A DNA stretch of 64,000 nt, taken from positions 744,001-808,000 of the forward strand of contig NZ_CP061739.1 of assembly GCF_014770435.1 (NCBI RefSeq), written 5' to 3'. Made by a program: the position numbers and the translations under genes. The notes below the pieces were generated by a model. The model was not told where the DNA came from, did not search any database, and saw only the letters and a program-made list of their open reading frames with translations. This document shows positions 39,413 through 48,653 of this stretch, piece after piece. The stretch comes from Psychrobacter sp. 28M-43. GTDB taxonomy: Bacteria > Pseudomonadota > Gammaproteobacteria > Pseudomonadales > Moraxellaceae. How positions within the stretch are numbered: the stretch's first letter is position 1; every line of letters begins with the position of its first letter.

Positions 39413-40236
39413 AAAACCTCGCAAAAGGTATCACTAAAAACCATGCGCCGCATATTATTATCGTCGGTGGCACGAGTGGCCTTGGCTTGGCATTAGCGCT
39501 GAATCATCAGATGCTTGGTTGGCAGGTGAGCGTTGTTGGTAGTAGCGCAGCAAAGATAGCCGATATCAACAGCCAGCATCCTGCTATCGTAACTTATGTA
39601 TGTGATTTAACTGACCCAAGTCAAACGCGAACGTTATTAGACAATTTATCAGGTATTCCATTTCAAAGACTGATCTATAGTGCTGGTAGCTATACCAATG
39701 AGCGTATCCATCACTTAAATCAAACAGATAGCGACCAAATGCTAGCGATCAATTTACAGGCGTTTGAGCAAGTTTTTAGATGGGCAAGCAGTCAGTTGAA
39801 GCAGCAGTTAAAACAACCGCGTCAGGCGTTGGATTTGACTAAGGGTGGCAGACCTAGCCTCATTTGTATTGCCTCTATCGCAGGTACGATAGATTATCCT
39901 TATGCCAGCCTTTATGCAAAAAGCAAGCGTGCAATGATTGCTACTGCTAGCGCTTATCGGGCAGCACTTATACCTTATGATATCCAAGTAAACTGTATTG
40001 CCTCAGGCTATATTGATACCCAAGCATTACGTGATTTAAACGATGGCGATGCTAGCCATAAGCCATTTATCATGAGCACACAAGCAGCGGTTAATCATAT
40101 TATGCAAACAATTGAAGATGACGTGGAACTAGCGATATTTCCACGCTCAATGCGCTATATCATGAGTGCCTTAAATCATTTACCTAAGCCTGTGCTCAAT
40201 TGGATATTGCAGAGTAAACTGGATAAAGCCAGATAG
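39409..40236 (+). CDS. Short-chain dehydrogenase/reductase
   Basis: Classical NAD(P)-dependent oxidoreductase of 275 residues. Rossmann motif GGTSGLGLA (about residue 21), the NxAG-like position altered to YSAGSY, catalytic Ser in CIASIAG and YAKSK with the Tyr and Lys at the YxxxK spacing. The ATG overlaps the patatin stop (ATGA), so it is coupled to the lipid-type operon. Its substrate is unknown; a keto lipid intermediate is a guess from context. Confidence 0.88.
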   Translation: MKNLAKGITKNHAPHIIIVGGTSGLGLALALNHQMLGWQVSVVGSSAAKIADINSQHPAIVTYVCDLTDPSQTRTLLDNLSGIPFQRLIYSAGSYTNERIHHLNQTDSDQMLAINLQAFEQVFRWASSQLKQQLKQPRQALDLTKGGRPSLICIASIAGTIDYPYASLYAKSKRAMIATASAYRAALIPYDIQVNCIASGYIDTQALRDLNDGDASHKPFIMSTQAAVNHIMQTIEDDVELAIFPRSMRYIMSALNHLPKPVLNWILQSKLDKAR

Positions 40237-40262
40237 TATGGCTATCAATATTTTGACTAGGT

Positions 40263-41156
40263 TTAACCAAGTAGCCAATAGAGTAAGGTAAATACTGGCA
40301 CTCCAATCAGCAAACTGTCTATCCGATCTAATATCCCACCATGACCAGCGAGCATCGTTCCGGTGTCTTTTACCCCATGTCGGCGCTTAAATGCTGATTC
40401 CAGTAAGTCTCCAAATATACCGCTCACAGCCAAACTATACGCAGCTAATAGACAGACCCACCAAGTAAAAGGAGTGAGCCAAAGACCTAATACTGCTGCC
40501 AAGATTGCCGCAACTAAACTGCCAAAGATAGCACCTTCAATGCTTTTATTCGGGCTAATAGTCGGCGCTAGACCTCGTTTAAACAGCTTACGTCCAAGCA
40601 GTCTTCCGCATAGATATTGGGCAATATCATTAAACTGACTGGCAAATAATACGAAGAGTAAAACACCATATTGTTCGCGTTGCCAGGTCAATTGCTGTAA
40701 GGCTACAAGGCCAATGATGAGTGAGATGAATGCAACACTCAGTAGCAGATCTAAGGAGTTGAGCCGCGTATAGTGTTGAGTCAGATTGAGAGAGGTTTTC
40801 GCTAGCAGGGGAGTACTTGGCTGTAAACCTTGCGCTTGGAGTTTATGAATGAGTACGGCTTTACTGCGTAAACACCATAGACGTTTAATCTCGTAGCTGC
40901 CGCGTAAACCAATTAATATAAAAAATAAAATGAGCAGCCATTGATAGGCATATACTTGCAAATGAGAACCTTGCGTATCGTTCGTTATTTTTGCAATCAC
41001 ATAGCAAGTGCAGAGCACGGCTAGCATCAACCACCACGAGCGGGCTATCAGGTAGATTTTTGGCAAGCGTTTGCGCAGACGAGGTACGGCAAGTACACTC
41101 CAAGCCAAGCTGACGATTATCATCAGGGCAATCACAAACACAATATCAGAAGCCAT
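40263..41156 (-). CDS. CDP-diglyceride synthase (CdsA family)
   Basis: Makes CDP-diacylglycerol or a related CDP-lipid from CTP at the inner membrane. The full family signature is present near the C-terminus: SAFKRRHGVKDTG followed by GHGGILDRIDS. About seven to eight hydrophobic helices cover the 297 residues. The frame extends to a TTG at 41171, but this ATG is more credible. It converges with the SDR gene with 26 bp between stops, next to the YnbA/YnbC-like gene, and so may be a dedicated paralogue (YnbB-like) rather than the essential housekeeping CdsA. Confidence 0.88.
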   Translation of the reverse strand: MASDIVFVIALMIIVSLAWSVLAVPRLRKRLPKIYLIARSWWLMLAVLCTCYVIAKITNDTQGSHLQVYAYQWLLILFFILIGLRGSYEIKRLWCLRSKAVLIHKLQAQGLQPSTPLLAKTSLNLTQHYTRLNSLDLLLSVAFISLIIGLVALQQLTWQREQYGVLLFVLFASQFNDIAQYLCGRLLGRKLFKRGLAPTISPNKSIEGAIFGSLVAAILAAVLGLWLTPFTWWVCLLAAYSLAVSGIFGDLLESAFKRRHGVKDTGTMLAGHGGILDRIDSLLIGVPVFTLLYWLLG

Positions 41157-41277
41157 ACCGTGGACACTCAAAGAAGAGGTAATATTTGAAGCCTATCCAT
41201 AATGATAGCTTAAATGCCTCTTTAACTATAGTGTTAGATATTGCCCTTGATGGATTTGGTTATTATCTGTCGTAGGC

Positions 41278-43188
41278 TTAAATATGGTCAGTAAAAGGTA
41301 TCGGATAACGCTCGTCTTCTATAATGTGAGAAAAGGAGTGAAGCGTAGTTTTTCTTGATGGCAGAATGATACTGGTTAAAGGCGTTTCAGCTAAGTTAGG
41401 ATAATCCTCACGATAATGCCCACCGCGACTTTCAAAACGCTGATAAGCCGATTGGACAATCATCGTTGCTAACGCTAATTGGCTCGCCAATTGAAAAATG
41501 GCAAGCTCACTGTTAGTAGTAGGAGTTCTACTGCTCGTATCAGATAGCATGATCTCAGTATGTTCGATTGACTCTTGCCACTGCTCAATTTGTCGCAATG
41601 CTTGCTCTAATTGTTTGGCACTACGTGTAATGCCCATATTGGCTGTCAAAAGAGCTTTCAACGCTATAGTTATCTCTGCACTATTTACGTCAGAATGAAG
41701 CGCTTTATCGGCATTATAAGTTGGATACGATGACTGCTTACAAGAGGGCAAGATGACGGGTTGAGTGTTTTGTAGTGTCGGAAATTGCCAAATATCGGCA
41801 GCTAACTGATGCAGTTCATAGTAGGTAGTCGTATGTGGCTGCGGCATTTTTTCTAAAGCTTCAGCCGTTTTCTTTAAAGCTTCTAAGTTCTTTAAGCGAT
41901 CCAATTTTGTTAAGTAACGAGGTAAGTTGGCGGCGATGTTGCGACCAACTACCACACACTCCAACAATGAATTACTTGCTAAACGGTTGGCTCCATGTAG
42001 CCCTGTATAAGCAACTTCGCCTGCTGCATATAGTCCTGCGACGTCGGTCAAACCATTGGCGCAAGTCACCACGCCGCCACAACTATAGTGGGCAGTCGGA
42101 GCGACTGGAATAGGCTCTGTGGTCATATCGACGCCGAGTGCTAGCAGCGTCTGATAAATCTGCGGGAAATGCGCTTGTATAAATGCAGCTGGCAAGTGAC
42201 TGACATCAAGGTGTACGTAGCCAAGTCCGTTACTACTAATCTGACTGGCTATTGCCCGAGCGACGATATCGCGTGGCGCCAATTCAGCACGCTCATCAAT
42301 ATCTAACATAAAGCGCGTACCAGTCTTTGGGCAATAGAGTCGTCCACCTTCACCGCGTAACGCTTCAGATATCAAAAAACTGCTGTCATCTAATGCCAGA
42401 CCCGTTGGGTGAAATTGAATAAATTCTAAATTTGCCAAACGACAGCCTGCTTGCCATGCCATCATGACGCCATCACCAACACAGATGTTAGGCGCGCTGG
42501 CACGTTTAAATAACTGACCTAAGCCACCACTAGCGAGTACAACAGCCGCACTATGAATGGTGAGTTGGCGCTCATTGATATGATCAAAGACCAGCGCCCC
42601 TCGGCAATGTTTAATCTCGCTATCGTTCATGCTAAAAGAAGAGTCACCAATCATAGGTGAAGTCAATAACTCTAACGCTTCATGATAAGGCAAGATAGTG
42701 ATGCGGGTCGCAGCTTGTGCCTTGGTAGTCAATGCGTCCATCACATGTCGACCCGTTGCATCATCCGCATGAGCCACACGTCTACAGCCATGACCGCCTT
42801 CTTTGGTCAAGTGTAAGTCACTGGTTTTTAAGACTGCAAAATCAGGTGTATTATCATTTTCTTTAATTAGAGTGGTTTGAGTAAATGGCACACCTTGTTC
42901 GCATAGCCACTGCACCGCTTGCTGTCCTGCACCCAAGATACGGGCAGTATTGTCAGTCGCACACAATCCTGCACCAGCGATTAAGGTATCAGCGACATGA
43001 TCAGTCACAGAGTCTGCTTTGTCTAAGCTAGCTGCGATACCACCTTGAGCGTAGTGACTTGAGCACACCTCAAGCGCGGCTTTACTTAAAACAATGATAG
43101 TCAGCGATTTCGGCAGAGATAGCGCGGTGCTCAAACCTGCCAGACCAGCCCCAATAATAAGAACATCAGTTTTTATAATATTACTCAT
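41278..43188 (-). CDS. nadB: L-aspartate oxidase
   Basis: FAD enzyme that oxidises L-aspartate to iminoaspartate, the first step of NAD synthesis. Motifs: VLIIGAGLAGLSTAL at the N-terminus, SSHYAQGGIAASL, HGCRRVAHADDATGRH, QFHPTGLAL, and the SCGGV...AAGEVAYTGLHGANRLASNSL flavin region. At 636 residues it is about 100 longer than E. coli NadB, with extra sequence in the C-terminal helical part. A longer frame reaches into the end of nadA, but this ATG, with AGGAG upstream and the FAD motif nine residues in, is the sensible start. Probably co-transcribed with nadA. Confidence 0.95.
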   Translation of the reverse strand: MSNIIKTDVLIIGAGLAGLSTALSLPKSLTIIVLSKAALEVCSSHYAQGGIAASLDKADSVTDHVADTLIAGAGLCATDNTARILGAGQQAVQWLCEQGVPFTQTTLIKENDNTPDFAVLKTSDLHLTKEGGHGCRRVAHADDATGRHVMDALTTKAQAATRITILPYHEALELLTSPMIGDSSFSMNDSEIKHCRGALVFDHINERQLTIHSAAVVLASGGLGQLFKRASAPNICVGDGVMMAWQAGCRLANLEFIQFHPTGLALDDSSFLISEALRGEGGRLYCPKTGTRFMLDIDERAELAPRDIVARAIASQISSNGLGYVHLDVSHLPAAFIQAHFPQIYQTLLALGVDMTTEPIPVAPTAHYSCGGVVTCANGLTDVAGLYAAGEVAYTGLHGANRLASNSLLECVVVGRNIAANLPRYLTKLDRLKNLEALKKTAEALEKMPQPHTTTYYELHQLAADIWQFPTLQNTQPVILPSCKQSSYPTYNADKALHSDVNSAEITIALKALLTANMGITRSAKQLEQALRQIEQWQESIEHTEIMLSDTSSRTPTTNSELAIFQLASQLALATMIVQSAYQRFESRGGHYREDYPNLAETPLTSIILPSRKTTLHSFSHIIEDERYPIPFTDHI

Positions 43189-43258
43189 ATCACTGCTGCT
43201 CCTGTTATTTATATAGCGAGTGGTGTTGGAACAATCAACTGAATGCGACGGACTCATG

Positions 43259-44398
43259 CTAGGCTGCCCCAACGTTAGCGAACAGTGTACGGTCTTTTAC
43301 GATGTCGCCACTAGCGGCTACACGTTGCTTTTGTGCTTCAGCAAAATCGAGCATCCGTTGTAATGGTTTTTTTGCTGCAGTCGCGAGCTCAGGTGTCATT
43401 AGCACTTCACCGCTTTGATTTGTTAAGCACAGTTCAATACCTTTTAGACCGTTCATAGCCATCCAAGGACAAAACGCGCAGCTCTTACAGCTAGCGCTCT
43501 CGCCAGCAGTTGGTGCGGCCAAGAATCGCTTGTTTGGTGAGCGTTTTTGCATCTCATGCAATATGCCCAAATCAGTAGCGACGATAAAGGTATCAGCATC
43601 TATCTCATACGTTGATTGCAAAAGCTTGCTAGTCGAGCCGACCACATCAGCGAGTGCCACCACGCTATCAGGTGACTCAGGATGCACCAAGACTTTGGCC
43701 TCTGGGTGTTCCTCTTTCAGTTGCAGGAGTTCAGTGGCTTTAAATTCATTATGTACCAAACAAGACCCTTGCCAAAGCAGCATATCTGCGCCAGTCTCAC
43801 GAGCGATGTATTTGCCCAAATGACGGTCAGGTCCCCAAATAATCGGCTCACCTTGGGCGTGTAAGTGACGAACGATGTCGATACCGACAGATGAGGTCAC
43901 TACCCAATCAGCTCTCGCTTTTACTGCGGCGCTGGTATTGGCGTAGACGACAACAGTACGCTCAGGATGGGCATCACAAAATGCTGAAAACTCTTCAGCA
44001 GGACAGCCTAAATCGAGCGAGCATTCGGCTTCCAAATCTGGCATGAGAACGGTCTTTTCCATGCTTAATATTTTTGCCGATTCACCCATAAAGCGCACAC
44101 CAGCGACCACCAATGTTTGGGCGCTATGAGCTTGTCCAAACCGAGCCATTTCAAGCGAGTCACCGACGCAGCCACCGGTTGCCAATGCCAAGTCTTGTAT
44201 AAAAGGGTCGACATAGTAGTGAGCTACCAGTACGGCATTATTCTCTTTCAGTAGCTTCTTGATATTTTCTTCGACTACGATGCGTTCAGCGCGAGGCAAA
44301 TCTGCTGGCATTTTAGCCTTGGCGTATTCAATGTTCATCTGAGTGGCGATGCGATTGTCCGTACTCATGATAGGTGCGTCGTAAGGATATTTTTTCAT
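43259..44398 (-). CDS. nadA: Quinolinate synthase
   Basis: [4Fe-4S] enzyme that condenses iminoaspartate with dihydroxyacetone phosphate to quinolinate. In 379 residues: [49 protein letters not shown] and the cluster-bearing [14 protein letters not shown], plus an SVGIDIV segment. An AAGG site lies eight bases before the ATG. The start is 85 bp from a perfect palindrome that I assign to NrtR. Confidence 0.97.
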   Translation of the reverse strand: MKKYPYDAPIMSTDNRIATQMNIEYAKAKMPADLPRAERIVVEENIKKLLKENNAVLVAHYYVDPFIQDLALATGGCVGDSLEMARFGQAHSAQTLVVAGVRFMGESAKILSMEKTVLMPDLEAECSLDLGCPAEEFSAFCDAHPERTVVVYANTSAAVKARADWVVTSSVGIDIVRHLHAQGEPIIWGPDRHLGKYIARETGADMLLWQGSCLVHNEFKATELLQLKEEHPEAKVLVHPESPDSVVALADVVGSTSKLLQSTYEIDADTFIVATDLGILHEMQKRSPNKRFLAAPTAGESASCKSCAFCPWMAMNGLKGIELCLTNQSGEVLMTPELATAAKKPLQRMLDFAEAQKQRVAASGDIVKDRTLFANVGAA

Positions 44399-44482
44399 AA
44401 TGGCAGCCTTTGTTGGTGCGATAACGATAAATGTATGAGCTAAAAAATAGATAATCGAACATAGTAAATTTATAAGTTGTAT

Positions 44483-44509
44483 TAATTATGCTCATTTTGA
44501 GCATAATTA
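44483..44509. promoter_or_regulatory. Probable NrtR operator between nadA and nrtR
   Basis: A perfect palindrome with 12-base arms TAATTATGCTCA and TGAGCATAATTA around a TTT centre. On the nadA strand a candidate promoter has -35 TTGTAA (44507-44512) and -10 CATAAT (44485-44490) with a 16-base spacer, and the operator fills it, which fits repression. The remainder of the 360-bp divergent gap (44399-44758) shows no other strong signal. A 16-bp exact copy of the core (TTATGCTCATTTTGAG) occurs before nadC. Confidence 0.88.
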
Positions 44510-44758
44510 CAAGTGGTTTTTTATACTTAATAAGTCAAAAGATTAGGTTTTATTGCTAAAAGTGATGTGCATTTAAACCGTACTAAGCTTAAAAATAATG
44601 CTAATTCATGCTTCTTATGACTATTTATCGCCATTGATTTTTCATACTTACAACCACAGACTATGATAGTTTTAGATTCGAGCTATACTAAGTCATACCA
44701 TAGCTACTGACCCCAATAGCCTTTCACATTTCAGAGAAAAAGGATAATTCCCAAAGCC

Positions 44759-45790
44759 ATGACGTTGTCTTATTCACATGCGCACCAGCAAGGTAGCGGC
44801 ACGACAGAAGTGGTCGCCGTGTTGGTCGCTATCACCGATCATATCGCGCGCGTTTTAACCGTTGACCAAGGCAAGCTGTTGCCAAATGGGCCGCTTATGC
44901 CGCTACATCGCTCGCTACAAGCGGGAGTACGTCAATGGGTAGAGGAGCAAACACAACAACCGCTCGGATATTTGGAGCAGTTATATACCTTTGTCGATAC
45001 TAACAGGCGCAATATCGACGGCCATGCGTTGGTGTATGTGAGTTATTTGGGTTTGGTGCAAGAGACGCAAACGCAGGCACTTCAAAGTAAAGCACTCTGG
45101 CGAGATTGGTATGATTATTTCCCGTGGGAAAATCATCTGGACGGTATGCCTAGTATTATTATGGACTTTATCGTGCCTGCGCTACTTGAATGGGCCAATA
45201 TTGCCAACGATTCGATTGTTCAACAGCGCAGGCGTCAGCGCATTGGCCTATGTTGGGGGCTGGACGAAGCGTTTTTGGCAAGTGGCAAGCTCACTGACAG
45301 TCAATCAGTCAACGAACACGATAATGAAAGTAGAGAATGGATTGCAGAGCATGTATTACTACGTTATGAAATGCTTTATGAAGCAGGTCTAATCCCCGAA
45401 GCACCTAATTATCCGCCCAATTATCAGGCTGTTGCCTTGCCAGAGGATTGGTCACAACGCATAGGCGTACCCATGTATTACGATCACCGTCGCGTGATTG
45501 CTACTGCTATCTCAAGACTGCGCGCGAAAATTGAATATAGACCGCTTATTTTTGGTCTGATGCCAGACGTCTTTACCTTATCGCAGTTGCAGCAGAGTGT
45601 TGAGGCGTTATCAGGCGTGCGTTTGCACAAGCAAAACTTCCGTCGATTGCTCGATTCACAAAACCTAGTAATGGAGACAGGAGAGAGTAGTACTGCTCAG
45701 CGCGGTCGTCCTGCCAAGCTATATCGCTTCCGTCATGATATTGAGTTACAGAGTTTATTGATGGACAGCAAACTTCCCAAGCGCAAATAA
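44759..45790 (+). CDS. nrtR: NrtR-type NAD biosynthesis repressor
   Basis: Nudix-related transcription factor expected to repress NAD synthesis genes and to sense an NAD-linked ligand such as ADP-ribose. The N-terminal domain has the family segment YLEQLYTFVDTNRRN; the Nudix helix region reads AGVRQWVEEQTQ and lacks the full catalytic set, as in regulatory members. The C-terminal winged helix ends with RGRPAKLYRF, the NrtR hallmark. At 343 residues it is longer than usual because of an insertion near 160-220. It is divergent from nadA and upstream of nadC. AGGA is 14 bases before the ATG, rather far. Confidence 0.9.
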   Translation: MTLSYSHAHQQGSGTTEVVAVLVAITDHIARVLTVDQGKLLPNGPLMPLHRSLQAGVRQWVEEQTQQPLGYLEQLYTFVDTNRRNIDGHALVYVSYLGLVQETQTQALQSKALWRDWYDYFPWENHLDGMPSIIMDFIVPALLEWANIANDSIVQQRRRQRIGLCWGLDEAFLASGKLTDSQSVNEHDNESREWIAEHVLLRYEMLYEAGLIPEAPNYPPNYQAVALPEDWSQRIGVPMYYDHRRVIATAISRLRAKIEYRPLIFGLMPDVFTLSQLQQSVEALSGVRLHKQNFRRLLDSQNLVMETGESSTAQRGRPAKLYRFRHDIELQSLLMDSKLPKRK

Positions 45791-45856
45791 CGGATGAACA
45801 TCAATAATATCTCGTGCTTGAAATGGTTAGTAAAACGAAAAATTTGCCACCTTTCC

Positions 45857-45900
45857 TTGCAGGGCCGTTAACTTTACGCTATATTTATGCTCATTTTGAG
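45857..45900 (+). promoter_or_regulatory. nadC: nadC promoter with overlapping NrtR operator
   Basis: A -35 TTGCAG (45857-45862), 17 bases and a -10 TATATT (45880-45885) form a plausible sigma-70 promoter. Immediately after it TTATGCTCATTTTGAG (45885-45900) repeats exactly the core of the nadA/nrtR palindrome; the right arm then diverges (TTTAAAT). The site covers the expected transcription start, consistent with repression. Confidence 0.78.
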
Positions 45901-45951
45901 TTTAAATAAAGAGTAGTTTCTATCAATATCATGCCTAGATAAGGGTTAAAG

Positions 45952-46812
45952 ATGACAATTGAAAAAGAGCCAGCATTGGATGACGTATTGCTTAAACCAT
46001 TGGTTGAGAATGCACTAACTGAAGATTTGGGTAGGCGTGGTGATGTAACGTCGCAAGCTACTATCCCAGCCGATATGCAAGCGCAGCTACAGATCAAGGC
46101 ACGGCAAGCAGGCGTGATATGTGGTATCGATTTGGCACGTTTGTCTTTTGCCTTAGTCGATGCGCAAATTGAGTTTATTGCACAAGTACAGGATGGCGAA
46201 ACAGTAGAGGCTGGTGCAGTGTTAGCGACCGTAAAAGGTAACGCGCGTCATTTATTGACTGCAGAACGCACGGCACTGAATTTTATGACCCATCTCAGCG
46301 GCATTGCGACAGCGACACGTCAAATTGTCGATAGCGTGGCTCAATATCCTGCGCAAATTACTTGTACGCGCAAGACCATTCCAGGCTTACGTATTGTACA
46401 AAAATACGCCGTACGCTGCGGCGGCGGACGTAATCATCGCTTGGGGTTAGATGATGCGATTTTAATTAAAGACAACCATATCGCCATTGCGGGTGACATC
46501 AAAACGGCCATTCAGCAAGCACAGAAATTTGCTGGGCATCTGATTCCTATTGAGGTCGAAGTCGATACGCTAGAGCAATTAGAGCAAGCGCTCGATGCAG
46601 GTGTGAGTTTAGTGCTATTAGATAACATGTCGCCTGAAACATTGTCGCAAGCGGTTGCTATGTGTAAGGGGCGCGCAAAGACTGAAGCCTCAGGTGGTAT
46701 TACGCCCGAAACGGTACAAGCGGCTGCAAGTACAGGGGTTGATTTTATCGCGATGGGTTATTTGACGCACAGTACTACTGCTTTGGATATTGGGCTAGAT
46801 TTTAGTGCATAA
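45952..46812 (+). CDS. nadC: Nicotinate-nucleotide pyrophosphorylase (quinolinate phosphoribosyltransferase)
   Basis: Converts quinolinate and PRPP to nicotinate mononucleotide, completing the de novo branch begun by NadB and NadA. In 286 residues: EDLGRRGDVTSQ, ERTALNFMTHLSGIAT, CTRKTIPGLR, the RCGGGRNHRLGLDDAILIKDNH active-site stretch, VEVDTLEQ and ASGGITPE. Length is normal. An AAGGG stands upstream of the ATG. Confidence 0.97.
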   Translation: MTIEKEPALDDVLLKPLVENALTEDLGRRGDVTSQATIPADMQAQLQIKARQAGVICGIDLARLSFALVDAQIEFIAQVQDGETVEAGAVLATVKGNARHLLTAERTALNFMTHLSGIATATRQIVDSVAQYPAQITCTRKTIPGLRIVQKYAVRCGGGRNHRLGLDDAILIKDNHIAIAGDIKTAIQQAQKFAGHLIPIEVEVDTLEQLEQALDAGVSLVLLDNMSPETLSQAVAMCKGRAKTEASGGITPETVQAAASTGVDFIAMGYLTHSTTALDIGLDFSA

Positions 46813-46877
46813 ATATAGATGTGCTAAAGGTTAATAGCGCTACATGCGCTCGATTTTATCGAAAAGACTATCAACGA

Positions 46878-46917
46878 GTTAGTAAAATGGTAATTTATAC
46901 TGATAGCTTTTACTAAC
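46878..46917. repeat. Inverted repeat after nadC
   Basis: Perfect 10-base arms GTTAGTAAAA and TTTTACTAAC lie 20 bases apart, 66 bp after the nadC stop in the 302-bp gap before marC. There is no T run right after it. It may be a weak terminator or an operator for marC. Confidence 0.55.
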
Positions 46918-47043
46918 AACCTGTTAAATGCTTGTTTTTGCACTGAAGCTTTACTAAGGTGACATATAGGCATAACGGCGCAAAGTTAATGATTTTATTA
47001 GCTTATCTGCCTATGCTACAATGCTATTTTTAGTTGCCTATTG

Positions 47044-47080
47044 GGTCATCGTTGCACTCGCACGATGACCTTATCTTTTT
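47044..47080 (+). terminator. Terminator-like hairpin in front of marC
   Basis: Arms GGTCATCGT and ACGATGACC enclose a nine-base loop and are followed by TTATCTTTTT. The hairpin is 35 bp before the marC start and downstream of a TACAAT that could be its -10 box, so it could either end nadC transcripts or act as an attenuator of marC. Confidence 0.65.
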
Positions 47081-47114
47081 GCACAAGCAGTATCAATAGA
47101 CAAGCGAGCGCTCA

Positions 47115-47756
47115 GTGAATACTGAAATTATCAAGATAATCCTAGCCTTTATGGTATTGATCAATCCATTTAGCGCATTGACGTTATTTTTAGATTTGAC
47201 TCGCGGCTATTCGATGAACAATCGACGTAAGGTCGCGCGCGTTGCTTGTCTGACCATTTTTATCACCATCAGCTTTTTTACGATTGCAGGTGAGACGTTA
47301 CTAAAAACACTTGGTATTTCTATCGGCTCGTTCCAATTGGCAGGCGGTATATTGGTGTTTTTAATTGCCCTAAATATGATGAATGGAGAGGGTAACCCAG
47401 TTAAACCTGATCAAGAGAACTTCGATGTTGATCATGTGAAAGATGCGCCAGTCTCGATGGCAGCTGCCGTGGTTCCCCTAGCGATTCCAATGATGATTGG
47501 GCCTGGCGGTATCTCTACGGTTATCATTTACTCTTCACAAGTATCAGGTATTTTGCAGGTATCTGCCATTTTGATTGCTGGCTTATTTATCAGTCTGTTT
47601 TGCTATTTGGCATTGATGGCGGCAGGTCGTATCAGTCGCTTACTAGGCGATACTGGCTTGAACATCATGAGCCGAATCATGGGTATGCTATTGGCCGCCG
47701 TTTCTATCGAGATTATCGTTAATGGACTGCGTACGCTCTTTCCTAGCTTGATGTAA
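47115..47756 (+). CDS. MarC family integral membrane protein
   Basis: A 213-residue protein with six predicted helices; signature features are VLINPFSALTLFLDLT near the N-terminus and PLAIPMMIGPGGISTVI in the middle. The family is widespread, and a role in antibiotic resistance or amino-acid transport has not been settled. The start is GTG with a weak GAGCG site. A terminator-like hairpin precedes it. Confidence 0.88.
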   Translation: MNTEIIKIILAFMVLINPFSALTLFLDLTRGYSMNNRRKVARVACLTIFITISFFTIAGETLLKTLGISIGSFQLAGGILVFLIALNMMNGEGNPVKPDQENFDVDHVKDAPVSMAAAVVPLAIPMMIGPGGISTVIIYSSQVSGILQVSAILIAGLFISLFCYLALMAAGRISRLLGDTGLNIMSRIMGMLLAAVSIEIIVNGLRTLFPSLM

Positions 47757-47905
47757 ATGATCAATACAATATTATCGCTAACCATATATATTTATACAGT
47801 GGTTAGCGGATATCGACCTGATTCAGTATTATCCAATACGTCGTTTACTTAATAGTCAGTTTATTCAACACTCAGCTTATCTATCATTTCCTAGTTATAT
47901 TTCTA

Positions 47906-48508
47906 TCAGCTTTGATATAAATGCCAAGCCAGATACAGCATTAACAACCCTACCAAAGCATCCAGTATGTTCCATGCCTTAGGCTTCTCAAATAGAGGCC
48001 TGAGTAATCGCGCCCCATACCCAAGCGCAAAGAAGAAAAAGAACGAAGCGCTAATTGCACCTGCGGCAAACGTCAATTTACTGCTTGCACCCGTAGAAAC
48101 CATGCCGACGAGTACCAATGTGTCTAGATAGACGTGCGGGTTTAACCAAGTAAAGCCAAAACATAGTAACAAGGCTTTTTTCAAACTCGTGACGACTTGT
48201 CCTTCGACAGTCAAAGCGTGTGACACGCGTACGCTGGCATACAAACTCTGTAAACCATATCCTAATAAAAATATAACGCCTGCTATTTTTGCGATATCTA
48301 TAACGTGAGGATAGCGAGCTGTGACTGCACCAAAACCACCAACACCTGCTGAGATTAAAAACGCATCGCTCACCGCACAAAACAAACAAACAAAAAATAT
48401 GTGCTCGCGTTTGAGACCTTGTTTGAGTACAAAGGCGTTTTGGGAACCAATAGCAATGATGAGAGATAGCCCAAGTAGGAAGCCAGAAATATAATCGGGA
48501 GCATTCAT
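47906..48508 (-). CDS. LysE/ArgO family amino-acid exporter
   Basis: Inner-membrane exporter of basic amino acids. The 200 residues show about six helices with the family N-terminus GLSLIIAIGSQNAFVLKQGL and the central FTWLNPHVYLDTLVLVG, both close to LysE and ArgO. No lysG or argP regulator is adjacent. It is convergent with marC and divergent from the next gene. Lysine versus arginine specificity is not decidable here. Confidence 0.9.
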   Translation of the reverse strand: MNAPDYISGFLLGLSLIIAIGSQNAFVLKQGLKREHIFFVCLFCAVSDAFLISAGVGGFGAVTARYPHVIDIAKIAGVIFLLGYGLQSLYASVRVSHALTVEGQVVTSLKKALLLCFGFTWLNPHVYLDTLVLVGMVSTGASSKLTFAAGAISASFFFFFALGYGARLLRPLFEKPKAWNILDALVGLLMLYLAWHLYQS

Positions 48509-48653
48509 AATACGGTGCTTAACGGTTGAAGTGTAGGAATGGTGACATTTTGCTTACTGGCAGGCCAGCAAAAACCTGCTAAGATACGCTATTGAATGAA
48601 TGTATGCAATATGCGCACAATGTGAGTGTAATAGACGAGGGGCAGAGCAAGTC

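Noticed and set aside
43189..43272. Longer nadB start at 43272
   Set aside because: It would overlap the nadA end and add a non-homologous polar leader before the FAD motif.
44759..45790. Catalytic Nudix hydrolase
   Set aside because: The Nudix box is incomplete and the C-terminal winged helix with GRPAKLYRF points to a regulator.
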